This document shows, piece after piece, positions 16,359-23,323 of a DNA stretch of 64,000 bases; position 1 is the first letter of the stretch, and the number at the start of each line of letters is the position of its first letter. The position numbers and the translations under genes are program-made. Source of the DNA: Neoasaia chiangmaiensis (GTDB taxonomy: Bacteria; Pseudomonadota; Alphaproteobacteria; Acetobacterales; Acetobacteraceae); NCBI RefSeq assembly GCF_002005465.1, contig NZ_CP014691.1, positions 1,116,001-1,180,000 on the forward strand, read 5' to 3'. The notes under the pieces are model-generated. The model saw only the letters and a program-made list of their open reading frames with translations. It did no database searches and was not told the DNA's origin.

Positions 16359-16759
16359 CCATTGCCGCAGACCTTTTCGCCATCGCCGGCGTCATCGCCG
16401 CCGGCATTCCCGCCTTTCTCGTCCGTTACCGTCTCCCCACGTTCATCCTGCCCCTCATATTGCTCTTCCTGATCCCCGGCCTCGTCGTGGCATGGATGCT
16501 GGCACGCGACCCCGCAACGGCGATGATACCGGCCAGGGCGTTCTGGGAAGGCGTGCTGATCGCCCCCGCCTGCTTCCTGCCGCTCATCATCAAACTGCGC
16601 CACATCGATCCACAACTGGCCCGGACCGGCGCGGGACTGGGCGCCGGCCCCTCGGCGCGCCTCAGGCTGATCTGGCTCCCCCTTCTTGGGCCGTCCGCCG
16701 GCGTCACCACGCTGTTGACAGCCCTTTTGATCGTCCTGCTTCATTGGGTGCGAATTTAA
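16355..16759 (+). CDS. Half-size ABC importer permease-like protein
   Basis: A 134-residue inner-membrane protein with four hydrophobic segments (about 5-24, 29-48, 64-81, 113-131). Between the last two lies IDPQLARTGAGLGAGP followed by RLIWLPLLGP, which matches the EAA loop of PotB/PotC permeases (EAAxxLGAsxxxxFxxVxLPLxxP) with the EAA itself replaced by RTG. PotB/PotC proteins are about 270-290 residues, so half the helices are absent. Its ATG overlaps the stop of the solute-binding-like gene (ATGA), implying tight coupling. No second permease gene is present. Confidence 0.7.
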   Translation: MTIAADLFAIAGVIAAGIPAFLVRYRLPTFILPLILLFLIPGLVVAWMLARDPATAMIPARAFWEGVLIAPACFLPLIIKLRHIDPQLARTGAGLGAGPSARLRLIWLPLLGPSAGVTTLLTALLIVLLHWVRI

Positions 16760-16805
16760 GGTCCGGCATCTTGCAGCCACGCCATCGAAAGACCAATCAA
16801 GCGTC

Positions 16806-17312
16806 ATGACCGATGGCGCACCGTTCTGGAAAACCACCCCCCTCGCCGACATGACATCGGAAGAATGGGAATCCCTCTGCGACGGCTGCGGGCGCTGCTG
16901 CCTGCAGAAACTGCGCGACGATGAAACGGATGCGATCCATCATACGGACGTCGCCTGCCGCCTGCTGGATACCCAAACGTGCCGGTGCACGGACTACCAC
17001 CGCCGCTTCCGCAAGGTACCCGACTGCGTCTCCCTCACGCCCGAACTGCTTGCCGACATCGACTGGCTGCCCCCGAGCTGCGCCTACGTCCTGATCCGCG
17101 ACGGCCAGGATCTCCCCGCCTGGCATCCCCTGCGCTCCCACGATCCCGATACGGTGCGCCAGTCCGGCGCCTCGGCGGGCGGTCGCATCATCAGCGAACG
17201 TCGCGCCGGCAATCTCGAGGATCATATCGTGGACTGGCCCGGGGAATGGCCATCGGCGGAAACAACCCCAGCCCGCTGGCGCCCGCCCGCCATTCGCCGC
17301 CGCCGTTCATGA
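16806..17312 (+). CDS. YcgN/UPF0260 cysteine-cluster protein
   Basis: A 168-residue protein with the UPF0260 pattern: FWKTTPLADMTSEEWESLCDG opens it, then CDGCGRCCLQKL, a second Cys group (ACRLLD, CRCTDY) and RFRKVPDCVSLTP. The spacing of eight or so cysteines suggests a metal centre. The function is not established for the family. Its stop overlaps the ATG of the metallopeptidase gene (ATGA). It follows the ABC-like cluster on the same strand with a 46-bp gap and might share its transcript. Confidence 0.9.
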   Translation: MTDGAPFWKTTPLADMTSEEWESLCDGCGRCCLQKLRDDETDAIHHTDVACRLLDTQTCRCTDYHRRFRKVPDCVSLTPELLADIDWLPPSCAYVLIRDGQDLPAWHPLRSHDPDTVRQSGASAGGRIISERRAGNLEDHIVDWPGEWPSAETTPARWRPPAIRRRRS

Positions 17313-18070
17313 CCACGTCTTCAGACCAACTAACCAGCATCCCCATCCGATGGCGCCGTTCGACCCGTGCACGCCGCATCGCCCTGCGGATCGACCCTTC
17401 GGACGGCATCGTCACCATCACGCTTCCACCTCGCGCAACCCAGGGCAGCGGCATGGCCTTCTTCCAGGCCAACCTCGCCTGGATCGAACGTCAACGCCAG
17501 CAACGCCGACCACCACCACAATTGCAGAACGGCAGCACGATCACCCTGGAAGGCGAGACACTGACCATCCGCCACGCGCCGACAGCCCGACGTGGCGTCT
17601 GGCACGAAGGCGACGCAATTCACGTCAGCGGCGACGCGGCATTCCTCCCGCGTCGTGTCCTGTCCTTCATGCACGATCAGGCCGCCAGACGCCTGCCCGG
17701 CGCCGTTCACCACTGGGCCACACGCATGGAGGCCAAACCCACCAGCATCGCCCTGCGCGACGTGCGCTCGCGCTGGGGAAGCTGCACACGACAGGGCCGG
17801 ATCATGCTCAGCTGGCGACTGGTCATGACACCGCCGGCGGTGCGCGACTACGTCATCATCCATGAACTCGCCCATCTGGCGCATTTCGATCACAGCCAGC
17901 GCTTCTGGCAACGGGTCGAGACATTCTGCCCGGCCCGCAAACGGGCGGAAACCTGGCTGCGTCGACACGGTGGCACACTGCTACAGGTCGGCAACACCAG
18001 CACGGGGGATTTTCTCCCCGATACGGGCGTGCTAGAGGACGGCCCGGTTGCGAGCTTGGCGGAATGGTAG
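17309..18070 (+). CDS. YgjP/DUF45-type M48-like metallopeptidase
   Basis: A 253-residue protein with the WPL-type (DUF45/SprT-like) zinc-peptidase core: RSRWGSCTRQGRIMLSWRL, then the zinc motif VIIHELAHLAHFDHSQRFW, where HELAH and the later His bind metal and Glu is catalytic. No signal peptide, so it is probably cytoplasmic. It starts inside the YcgN stop codon. Its last seven codons overlap the 5' end of tRNA-Leu (18050-18135); its TAG at 18068-18070 lies within the tRNA D-arm, so the C-terminus and the tRNA are sequence-constrained together. Confidence 0.88.
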   Translation: MTTSSDQLTSIPIRWRRSTRARRIALRIDPSDGIVTITLPPRATQGSGMAFFQANLAWIERQRQQRRPPPQLQNGSTITLEGETLTIRHAPTARRGVWHEGDAIHVSGDAAFLPRRVLSFMHDQAARRLPGAVHHWATRMEAKPTSIALRDVRSRWGSCTRQGRIMLSWRLVMTPPAVRDYVIIHELAHLAHFDHSQRFWQRVETFCPARKRAETWLRRHGGTLLQVGNTSTGDFLPDTGVLEDGPVASLAEW

Positions 18071-18135
18071 ACGCACGAGACTTAAAATCTCGAGTCCGCA
18101 AGGGCGTGCGGGTTCGAGTCCCGCAGCTCGCACCA
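18050..18135 (+). tRNA. tRNA-Leu (anticodon TAA), attachment site of the mobile element
   Basis: An 86-nt cloverleaf with acceptor stem GCGAGCT/AGCTCGC, anticodon stem CGAGA/TCTCG around loop CTTAAAA (anticodon TAA), a long class II variable arm, T-arm GGTTCGAGTCC and an encoded ACCA end. The last 24 nt (18112-18135) recur exactly at 31881-31904, so the tRNA is the integration site and stays intact. Confidence 0.95.
18112..18135 (+). repeat. attL core: 24-bp 3' end of tRNA-Leu
   Basis: Begins GTTCGAGTCC and ends GCTCGCACCA; identical to 31881-31904 over 24 bp. The bases on either side differ (G before the left copy, T before the right; CATAT after the left, ACGGC after the right), which sets the repeat limits. 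Confidence 0.92.
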
Positions 18136-18186
18136 CATATAAGTTATTGAGAATAAACGGCTTTTAGGGTTTTCAGCAACCCAGAG

Positions 18187-18216
18187 CCCCTTCTCTTCTA
18201 CAAGGGGCTTCTACAA
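18187..18216. promoter_or_regulatory. Left-end hairpin and two CTTCTACAA repeats (candidate integrase arm sites)
   Basis: CTTCTACAA occurs at 18195-18203 and 18208-18216 in direct orientation 13 bp apart, and once more at 31801-31809 near the right end. The first copy lies within an inverted repeat AGCCCCTT/AAGGGGCT (about 18186-18209). Short repeats near both ends of an integrated element, outside the core, are what arm-type binding sites of lambda-like integrases look like. Confidence 0.35.
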
Positions 18217-18229
18217 AACGAGCCCTGTT

Positions 18230-19864
18230 ATGCTGATTCGTCTGCAATCCGGTTTTCATTTCAGACGCGGGGTTCCCGTTCGCTTTCGAACGGCTTTGGG
18301 AAAACGGGAAATCTGGCACTCTCTGGAGACCCTCGACAGGAATCTTGCCAGAACCCGTGCCTGTGCCTTGTATGGGCTGACCTCTCAGCTTTTCGAGTGC
18401 ATCAGTCTGGCCATGTCTCCATCGAAAGAAACATCCTCGCTTACCAAGGCGGTTGAGACCTTTCAGGAGGCTCTGGCCACATCTGACCTTCATCCTGTCC
18501 AGCAGGACCTGTTCCAGTCCATTGTCCAGACCTACGACAGTGAGATTCAGGCTCTGAAAGCTCGCTATAAAACCATGAATGCCGAGCACCTTCTGGCACG
18601 GATGCAGGACCATCAGCGGGTTTCCAGCGTGCTTGAGAAGATTGGACCCGAAATCAATGCCCTGACCGACATCATTCACAAACTGGGAAAATCCGCGAGA
18701 AGTCCGGGCGAAGAGGCCCTGACAAAGCTGTCAGAACAGGTTGCCGCTCTGACACAACTTGTTCAGCCGCCAGCCCCCAACCCCTCTCCTCTCTTCTCGG
18801 AAGCTTCCGAGACTTTCCTCAGTCTCAAGGCCAAGAAGGCAAAACCCTCTGTCATGGGCGAACATCGCAACACGTACAGAAGATTTGTTGAAATCTGTGG
18901 TGACAGACCCATCCGCGACTATACGGGAGAGGACGCGGGCCTATTCAAGAACATGATAGAACAGCTTCCTGTCCATTATGGCAAAAACCGGAAGGACACA
19001 CGGCCAGTTGCCGAATTAACAGCGGAGGCAAACAGGAAAAATCTGGAACGCATTTCCGGAAAAGCGAGCAAAAATCACTTCACACGACTGTCTGCCCTCT
19101 GGCGTCATTACAAACCCGTCGGCCTGATTGACCGTAATCCGTTTATCGGGGGCTGGAAGTTCGATACCACCGCAAAGACGCACCGTATCCGCTGGTCTAA
19201 CGACGACCTGATAACGCTCATCGAAAATCCATGGCCGTTCCAAAGCATCAGTCAGGCCACCTACGGTCTGATTGTCGGAATTGCGTCCTACACAGGAATG
19301 CGGGAAGAAGAAATCTGCCGTCTGCGGCCACAGGATATCGTCCAGATTCGCGACGTGTGGAGTATAGTGGTGCAGATCCACCGTGCTCATAAAGATGCCC
19401 CATGGGAAGCATGGGACCCCAAGACTGAAGCTGGGGCTCGCATCATTCCTCTTTGTCGGTCCCTTCTCGATACCGGTATTGTGGAGATGGCAAAACGCGC
19501 CAAAAACCAGCGTCGTCGCTACCTGTTCAAGGACCTGGATTTCACGGGCATGGACATGAAGAGGTCCGGGATTTTCCAGAGAAATTTCTCTTCTTTCAAA
19601 TCGCGTCTGGGCATTGGTCGGGAGAAAGTTTTTCATTCTTTCCGCCACAACGTTTCAACTAAACTTCGCAATATTCACGAATATGGTGACGGTGGCCTCC
19701 GGGAATCATGGATTGATGATTTCCTTGGACATGAAGGACAGAACAGGTCCGTCGGGAACACCATCTATTTTGACGACGTGGACATCACAAACCTCAAACG
19801 TGTTGCGGATTCCATGTCATATCCAGAGTTCTGGGACCTGAAGAGACTGATGGGAAAGCAATAA
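18230..19864 (+). CDS. Tyrosine site-specific integrase with DUF6538-like N-terminus
   Basis: A 544-residue recombinase that should integrate and excise the element at tRNA-Leu. The N-terminal FHFRRGVPVRFRTALGKREIWHSL is the DUF6538-type head seen in large alphaproteobacterial integrases. The catalytic domain (about 330-535) has the first Arg in YTGMREEEICRLRPQDI, HSFRHNVSTKL (His-x-x-Arg), the LGHEGQNRS His box, and a Tyr in NTIYFDD close to the expected nucleophile position. The ATG at 18230 lies 95 bp from the attL core, the usual integrase placement. It reads away from the tRNA. Confidence 0.88.
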   Translation: MLIRLQSGFHFRRGVPVRFRTALGKREIWHSLETLDRNLARTRACALYGLTSQLFECISLAMSPSKETSSLTKAVETFQEALATSDLHPVQQDLFQSIVQTYDSEIQALKARYKTMNAEHLLARMQDHQRVSSVLEKIGPEINALTDIIHKLGKSARSPGEEALTKLSEQVAALTQLVQPPAPNPSPLFSEASETFLSLKAKKAKPSVMGEHRNTYRRFVEICGDRPIRDYTGEDAGLFKNMIEQLPVHYGKNRKDTRPVAELTAEANRKNLERISGKASKNHFTRLSALWRHYKPVGLIDRNPFIGGWKFDTTAKTHRIRWSNDDLITLIENPWPFQSISQATYGLIVGIASYTGMREEEICRLRPQDIVQIRDVWSIVVQIHRAHKDAPWEAWDPKTEAGARIIPLCRSLLDTGIVEMAKRAKNQRRRYLFKDLDFTGMDMKRSGIFQRNFSSFKSRLGIGREKVFHSFRHNVSTKLRNIHEYGDGGLRESWIDDFLGHEGQNRSVGNTIYFDDVDITNLKRVADSMSYPEFWDLKRLMGKQ

Positions 19865-19898
19865 TCGCTCATCGAAACAAAACTGCATAACCGTCTGC

Positions 19899-19904
19899 TA
19901 TACT
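19899..19904 (+). promoter_or_regulatory. Possible -10 box upstream of the rep leader
   Basis: TATACT matches a sigma-70 -10 box and ends one base before the inverted repeat at 19906-19950. I see no good -35 at 17 bp spacing, so the promoter may be weak or activator-dependent. A transcript started here would begin within the left arm of the repeat. Confidence 0.3.
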
Positions 19905-19905
19905 T

Positions 19906-19950
19906 CCTTCTCATGGCTGGAAAACATCCCGGACACCAGCCACGAGAAGG
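19906..19950. repeat. 15-bp inverted repeat before rep: SD-sequestering hairpin, operator or replication origin
   Basis: Arms 19906-19920 and 19936-19950 pair at 14 of 15 positions around a 15-nt loop. The right arm ends in GAGAAGG, the only good ribosome site for the 28-codon frame at 19959. In RNA the stem would hide that site; as DNA it could be the binding/nick site of the HUH initiator encoded just downstream, as in rolling-circle plasmids, or an operator. Confidence 0.6.
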
Positions 19951-19958
19951 AAATTGCG

Positions 19959-20045
19959 ATGCGTTTACTCAACAGGACCATTATACACCATCACACGCCT
20001 CTCCGAGATTGTTGCGGGGATTGCGTAGGACGATGTGCGATATGA
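19959..20045 (+). CDS. Possible 28-codon leader peptide coupled to rep
   Basis: An ATG preceded by GAGAAGG at 8-nt spacing opens a 28-codon frame. The peptide has four cysteines near its end (CCGDC then GRC) and a run of three His. It ends with TGA at 20043-20045, eleven bases past the GTG (20035) that starts the HUH initiator, which has no ribosome site of its own. This is the arrangement of plasmid rep leader peptides (for example tap-repA or repY-repZ), where translating the leader opens rep. No homologue recognised; coding status is inference from position and ribosome site. Confidence 0.45.
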   Translation: MRLLNRTIIHHHTPLRDCCGDCVGRCAI

Positions 20046-21477
20046 ACAGATAGAGAGTTATATACGGACTGACAGACCCGACATCTGGCGCAGGCTCCTG
20101 CCCCTGCATGTCTTCTACAAGAACGTCATCACCCGAAAAACAGCAGAAAACTGCGACTTTCTTGCCTGCTACGAAGAGGCCGAACAGGTCGCCATGGAGG
20201 TCGTGGAATGGGTTGAAACCCTGCCAGACGACCTTGTTTCCGGCTTTGACCTTCTCTCCCAATCCCACGAAGAGCTGAAGCAATCCCAGCGAATCACGGG
20301 CCGTGTCCTGACCTCAAGGGCCAACCGCCTGCGCCGTAACCTGCGCCGGGTTCTTGGTCTGCCTCCCGAACGCGACAGCGTCCAGAATGACTTCGATGCC
20401 GACAAGCTGACGGCGAGCCAATCCTTCATTGTCGTGCCCGACAGGCGACATCCGGATTCCGGCCTGTCCGCTCATGATTTGCGCCAGTTCCGTCTCCGCA
20501 GGACCTACGCCGTTAATCTTGCCATCGCCGATGGACTGCATGATGTCGCGACCACATTCCTCGGATACGACGGGCTGTTCCTGACCCTCACCCTGCCGGG
20601 AGAATATCGCCACTGCTCCTACGAGCATGCCAAGGCCGAAATCAGCAGACGCTGGAAGTCAGTCAGACGCAAGGCCCGTGACAGGGATATTCTCCTACTG
20701 GGGATGACAGCGCTGGAACTCCATGAGGATGAAACACCGCATTATCATATCCAGCTCTATGTTTCTCCCGAACACAGGGCATGGGTCGAGAGCCAGATAC
20801 TCGATGCTTTCCCCAATGAAATCGACAGACGCGATGACGCCATCAAGGACATCCGCGAGGTCGCGGGAACATCACGCTATCTGACCAAAGACCACGGCAA
20901 ACCCGCGACCAGCCTAAGCTTCATCGGACTGACACGCGATATCCGAAGCCGGTATGCCAGCGTCTATCAAGGCAGTCGTCACGCCAATCTGTCGGACGCC
21001 CGGATAGCCAGAGCGTCGAGGCTGATGGCGAACAAGACGGCAAGCGGTGTCATCCTGTTTCTGTTGCGCGGATTCTGCGATGAGCGACTGAACCGGATAT
21101 CGGCACGCCATCCGGATTTCACCTATGTCACAAGGCCGATGCAGAAGGTGCTGACCGCTTTCATCCATGCAATCCATTTCCGCGATGTGAAGGATTTCAC
21201 GACCTCATCCGGACGTATGACATCCATGGTCAGCCACCGCATCCGCAAGGCTTTTCCATCGGTTCGTTTCGCTACTGTTCCGACTTGTTTATATAGGAAC
21301 CAAGAAGGTGTCCGTCCATGCGGCTTGCCCTGCGAACGGCTCAAGGCAAGGAGCCAGCCTCCTCCAAAAGGGGATAAAAGCGCGAGCCGAAAAAATATAT
21401 CGACGCAACAAGGGAGAAGAGCACACATTAGCCGGATCAGACAGGCAATCCTGAGATATGATGACGGAGAATGCTGA
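20035..21477 (+). CDS. HUH-type replication initiator (phage gpA / rolling-circle Rep-like)
   Basis: A 480-residue nicking initiator. The HUH motifs are in order: motif 1 FLTLTLP (about 182-188), motif 2 HYHIQLYV (about 236-243, the two metal-binding His), motif 3 RYLTKDHGK (about 281-289, candidate Tyr nucleophile and Lys). This is the order of rolling-circle Rep and phage P2/CTX gpA-like proteins. The basic C-terminus (about 420-470) could bind DNA. An in-frame stop at 20026 fixes the GTG at 20035 as the first start. It implies the excised circle can replicate on its own. Followed by a membrane-protein gene starting inside its last codons. Confidence 0.8.
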   Translation: MRYEQIESYIRTDRPDIWRRLLPLHVFYKNVITRKTAENCDFLACYEEAEQVAMEVVEWVETLPDDLVSGFDLLSQSHEELKQSQRITGRVLTSRANRLRRNLRRVLGLPPERDSVQNDFDADKLTASQSFIVVPDRRHPDSGLSAHDLRQFRLRRTYAVNLAIADGLHDVATTFLGYDGLFLTLTLPGEYRHCSYEHAKAEISRRWKSVRRKARDRDILLLGMTALELHEDETPHYHIQLYVSPEHRAWVESQILDAFPNEIDRRDDAIKDIREVAGTSRYLTKDHGKPATSLSFIGLTRDIRSRYASVYQGSRHANLSDARIARASRLMANKTASGVILFLLRGFCDERLNRISARHPDFTYVTRPMQKVLTAFIHAIHFRDVKDFTTSSGRMTSMVSHRIRKAFPSVRFATVPTCLYRNQEGVRPCGLPCERLKARSQPPPKGDKSASRKNISTQQGRRAHISRIRQAILRYDDGEC

Positions 21478-21869
21478 TGATGGCCACCACTCTACTTCCT
21501 TTTAGCAGGCGCCCTGACCCTCAGTTGCAGGATCTGCCGACCTATGCCTTATGGTTCTGGTGGCTGCTGTGTACCGCCGAGACATCGGGCATCAGTTCCC
21601 TGCTTTATCAGATAGGCCAGATTTTCAATGGTTCTTCTCTGCTGAGAACAGGCGAACTCCAACTGCTATTGCACCAGTCTGTACGCTTCTATGTGATGGC
21701 CGGACCGACTGCCGCACTGGTTTTCTGGTTTGCCGTCATGGGGGCAGTTTTTGCTTATCTTTCCGCAGAAAGCGGCATGGTGCTCTTGAAGCGCATGAAA
21801 GGCGAGAAACAGGCGAATTGGCACATCAGATCCGTTCGCAAGAAATATTTTACGCGCAGACAGAAATAG
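21477..21869 (+). CDS. Membrane protein of unknown function, coupled to rep
   Basis: A 130-residue protein with two hydrophobic segments (about 20-42 and 72-98) and a basic cytoplasmic-type tail (KRMKGEK through RRQK). GGAGA at 21466-21470 places the start at the ATG of 21477 (or 21480); an ATG at 21471 also exists. The start overlaps the rep stop, so the two are co-translated. I do not recognise a family. Small membrane proteins after rep genes can be copy-control, entry-exclusion or immunity functions; nothing in the sequence decides. Confidence 0.6.
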   Translation: MMATTLLPFSRRPDPQLQDLPTYALWFWWLLCTAETSGISSLLYQIGQIFNGSSLLRTGELQLLLHQSVRFYVMAGPTAALVFWFAVMGAVFAYLSAESGMVLLKRMKGEKQANWHIRSVRKKYFTRRQK

Positions 21870-21899
21870 GCCGACGGGCGTCGGTCACCCAATCATTGC

Positions 21900-21931
21900 A
21901 AGGGAGAATCACAGACCGTGATCTCTCCCTT
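21900..21931. terminator. Hairpin between convergent genes
   Basis: AAGGGAGAATCAC (21900-21912) pairs with the 14-nt arm 21918-21931 with one bulge and a 5-nt loop. It lies between the convergent genes ending at 21869 and 21975. There is no T-run on either side, so it is only a possible bidirectional terminator. Confidence 0.45.
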
Positions 21932-21974
21932 CTCGTCAGGAAGTTTTTCGGAAGATGGCGGGCGTCTTTAACGC

Positions 21975-22211
21975 TCACCCTTCATCGTCGCATTCTTCCT
22001 GATCCCGGACGATGTCGATAATCCGCATGCTGTCGATGAGGCTGTCGAGCTGGCTTTTGTAGCACCATCTTATCTCCACCAGCTCCAACGCCACGTCGTC
22101 CCGTTTTCGTTTTTGCAACTCGTTCATGACGGCATCAAAGGCTTGGATTTTGCCCTCCATGCGAGTACGGGCCATTTTCAGCCGTGCCATGACATTTTCG
22201 TATCCGGTCAT
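21975..22211 (-). CDS. Small coiled-coil-like protein of unknown function
   Basis: A 78-residue, highly charged, all-helical protein (heptad-like MARLKMARTRMEGKIQAFDAV) with an acidic tail (EECDDEG). Its ATG overlaps the stop of the 22208-22798 gene by four bases, so the two form a coupled pair. No family recognised. It could be an adaptor or antidote-like partner of the upstream protein, but no toxin-antitoxin family features are visible. Confidence 0.55.
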   Translation of the reverse strand: MTGYENVMARLKMARTRMEGKIQAFDAVMNELQKRKRDDVALELVEIRWCYKSQLDSLIDSMRIIDIVRDQEECDDEG

Positions 22212-22798
22212 AACGCGCCTCCCATGTTCTCGGGGGACCAGGGAAGTGGGTCCTTGCCCTTCATCTCTGCCAGGAGCGAGAAGCCGAGATCGAAATGGGC
22301 ATGCAAGGCAATCGACGCCCCTGCATTGAACTCATCTGGCGCAAAGCGGACGAACCATTGCACATACCGGATTTCACAATCCAGGCTATGGGCGTGATAG
22401 CGCTCCCAATCACGAAAAACCAGCAATCCCAGCGCGACAAAGAGCGCATTTCCGAAGCCCTTCAGCTCGGCATTGCTATCTTCCTGCTCCCAGCCAAATG
22501 CACTGACTTCACTTGCCGGGGTCTGTGAACCCATAAAGAAGCTCAGCAGGTGAGCAGGGTTCGCATCTCTCAAATATGCGGACTTTCTGAGAGTTTCAGC
22601 ATATGCGTTCGCGCGTTTTGCTGTTGTGAACTCTTGTCCCTTCAGGTCTGCCCTGATGAGGGAAATAATGCGCTCGATTTCTGTCACTGACAGAGAGGCA
22701 TTGCCAATATGCCTTGTCGTTCCAAGGGCTTTCATTCTCTCGACTGCATTCTTTTCAGCAAGATCGAAGTGTTTGATTATGTCTTTTAGATAGGTCAT
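22208..22798 (-). CDS. Hypothetical protein, first gene of a coupled pair
   Basis: A 196-residue protein beginning MTYLKDIIKHFD, with a helical, charged N-terminal half and a more hydrophobic stretch GFGNALFVALGLLVF (about 137-151) that could be a membrane or core helix. AAGGAA lies just before the ATG at 22796-22798; an extension to 22852 lacks a ribosome site. It is divergent from mobC (222 bp), so its promoter shares the candidate oriT region. I recognise no family; a role in regulating mobilization is only a positional guess. Confidence 0.55.
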   Translation of the reverse strand: MTYLKDIIKHFDLAEKNAVERMKALGTTRHIGNASLSVTEIERIISLIRADLKGQEFTTAKRANAYAETLRKSAYLRDANPAHLLSFFMGSQTPASEVSAFGWEQEDSNAELKGFGNALFVALGLLVFRDWERYHAHSLDCEIRYVQWFVRFAPDEFNAGASIALHAHFDLGFSLLAEMKGKDPLPWSPENMGGAL

Positions 22799-22852
22799 TT
22801 TTCCTTCTGTTCGCCCTCCCTTGTGGGGCAAGAAGACGTATAGCCAATTCAT

Positions 22853-23020
22853 TTTGGTTTGTCAAGTATTTATTTTGTGTGATTTCGAAATCGTCTATTT
22901 TCTCGCATCTGTACATACAGTTACTTCAGACCGCCCCTAGAATCTCAATAACGCCATCAGGAGATTTTCTCTCCCCTGCATCTCCCCAAGCTACGATGAG
23001 TCACGCGCGCGAGGGGCATC
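22853..23020. other. Intergenic region before mobC: candidate oriT
   Basis: 168 bp holding dyads: GATTTCGAAATC (22881-22892, perfect 12-bp palindrome) and CTGTA-CA-TACAG (22909-22920). Origins of transfer usually lie next to the relaxosome accessory gene and contain inverted repeats beside the nick site. No known nick consensus is recognised, so the call rests on position and dyads. Confidence 0.35.
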
Positions 23021-23323
23021 ATGAAAACTGAAACAGTGCATATCCGGATCAGTCCGGAGGAACAGGAGAAATTAAAACGTATCGCAGGACCACGCAGACT
23101 GTCTGTCTGGTGTCGCAGGGTTCTGCTGGACGAACTGGCTGGAGGGATTTCGATTGCACAGGAGCTTCTGGCCCTGCGTCAGGAACTCTCTGCCATAGGG
23201 AATAGCCTCAACCAGATTGCAAGACGTCTGAATACTGGCGAACAGGTGGAGATCGCCTCCAAACTTCCTGAGCTTGATGACCTCAAGGCCCGCATCAATC
23301 GCGTTCTGGGAAGGGTCAGATGA
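23021..23323 (+). CDS. MobC-like relaxosome accessory protein
   Basis: A 100-residue DNA-binding-type protein: an N-terminal ribbon-helix-helix-like part (VHIRISPEEQEKLKRIA) and the C-terminal MobC block ELSAIGNSLNQIARRLN, which is diagnostic for plasmid mobilization MobC proteins that help the relaxase open oriT. The ATG follows GAGGGGC. Its stop overlaps the relaxase ATG (ATGA), the usual mobC-mobA coupling. Confidence 0.88.
   Translation: MKTETVHIRISPEEQEKLKRIAGPRRLSVWCRRVLLDELAGGISIAQELLALRQELSAIGNSLNQIARRLNTGEQVEIASKLPELDDLKARINRVLGRVR

Noticed and set aside
22909-22920. CTGTACATACAG as a LexA or phage-repressor operator
   Set aside because: It resembles half of such operators but no repressor gene is present and spacing does not match a promoter; treated only as part of the possible oriT.
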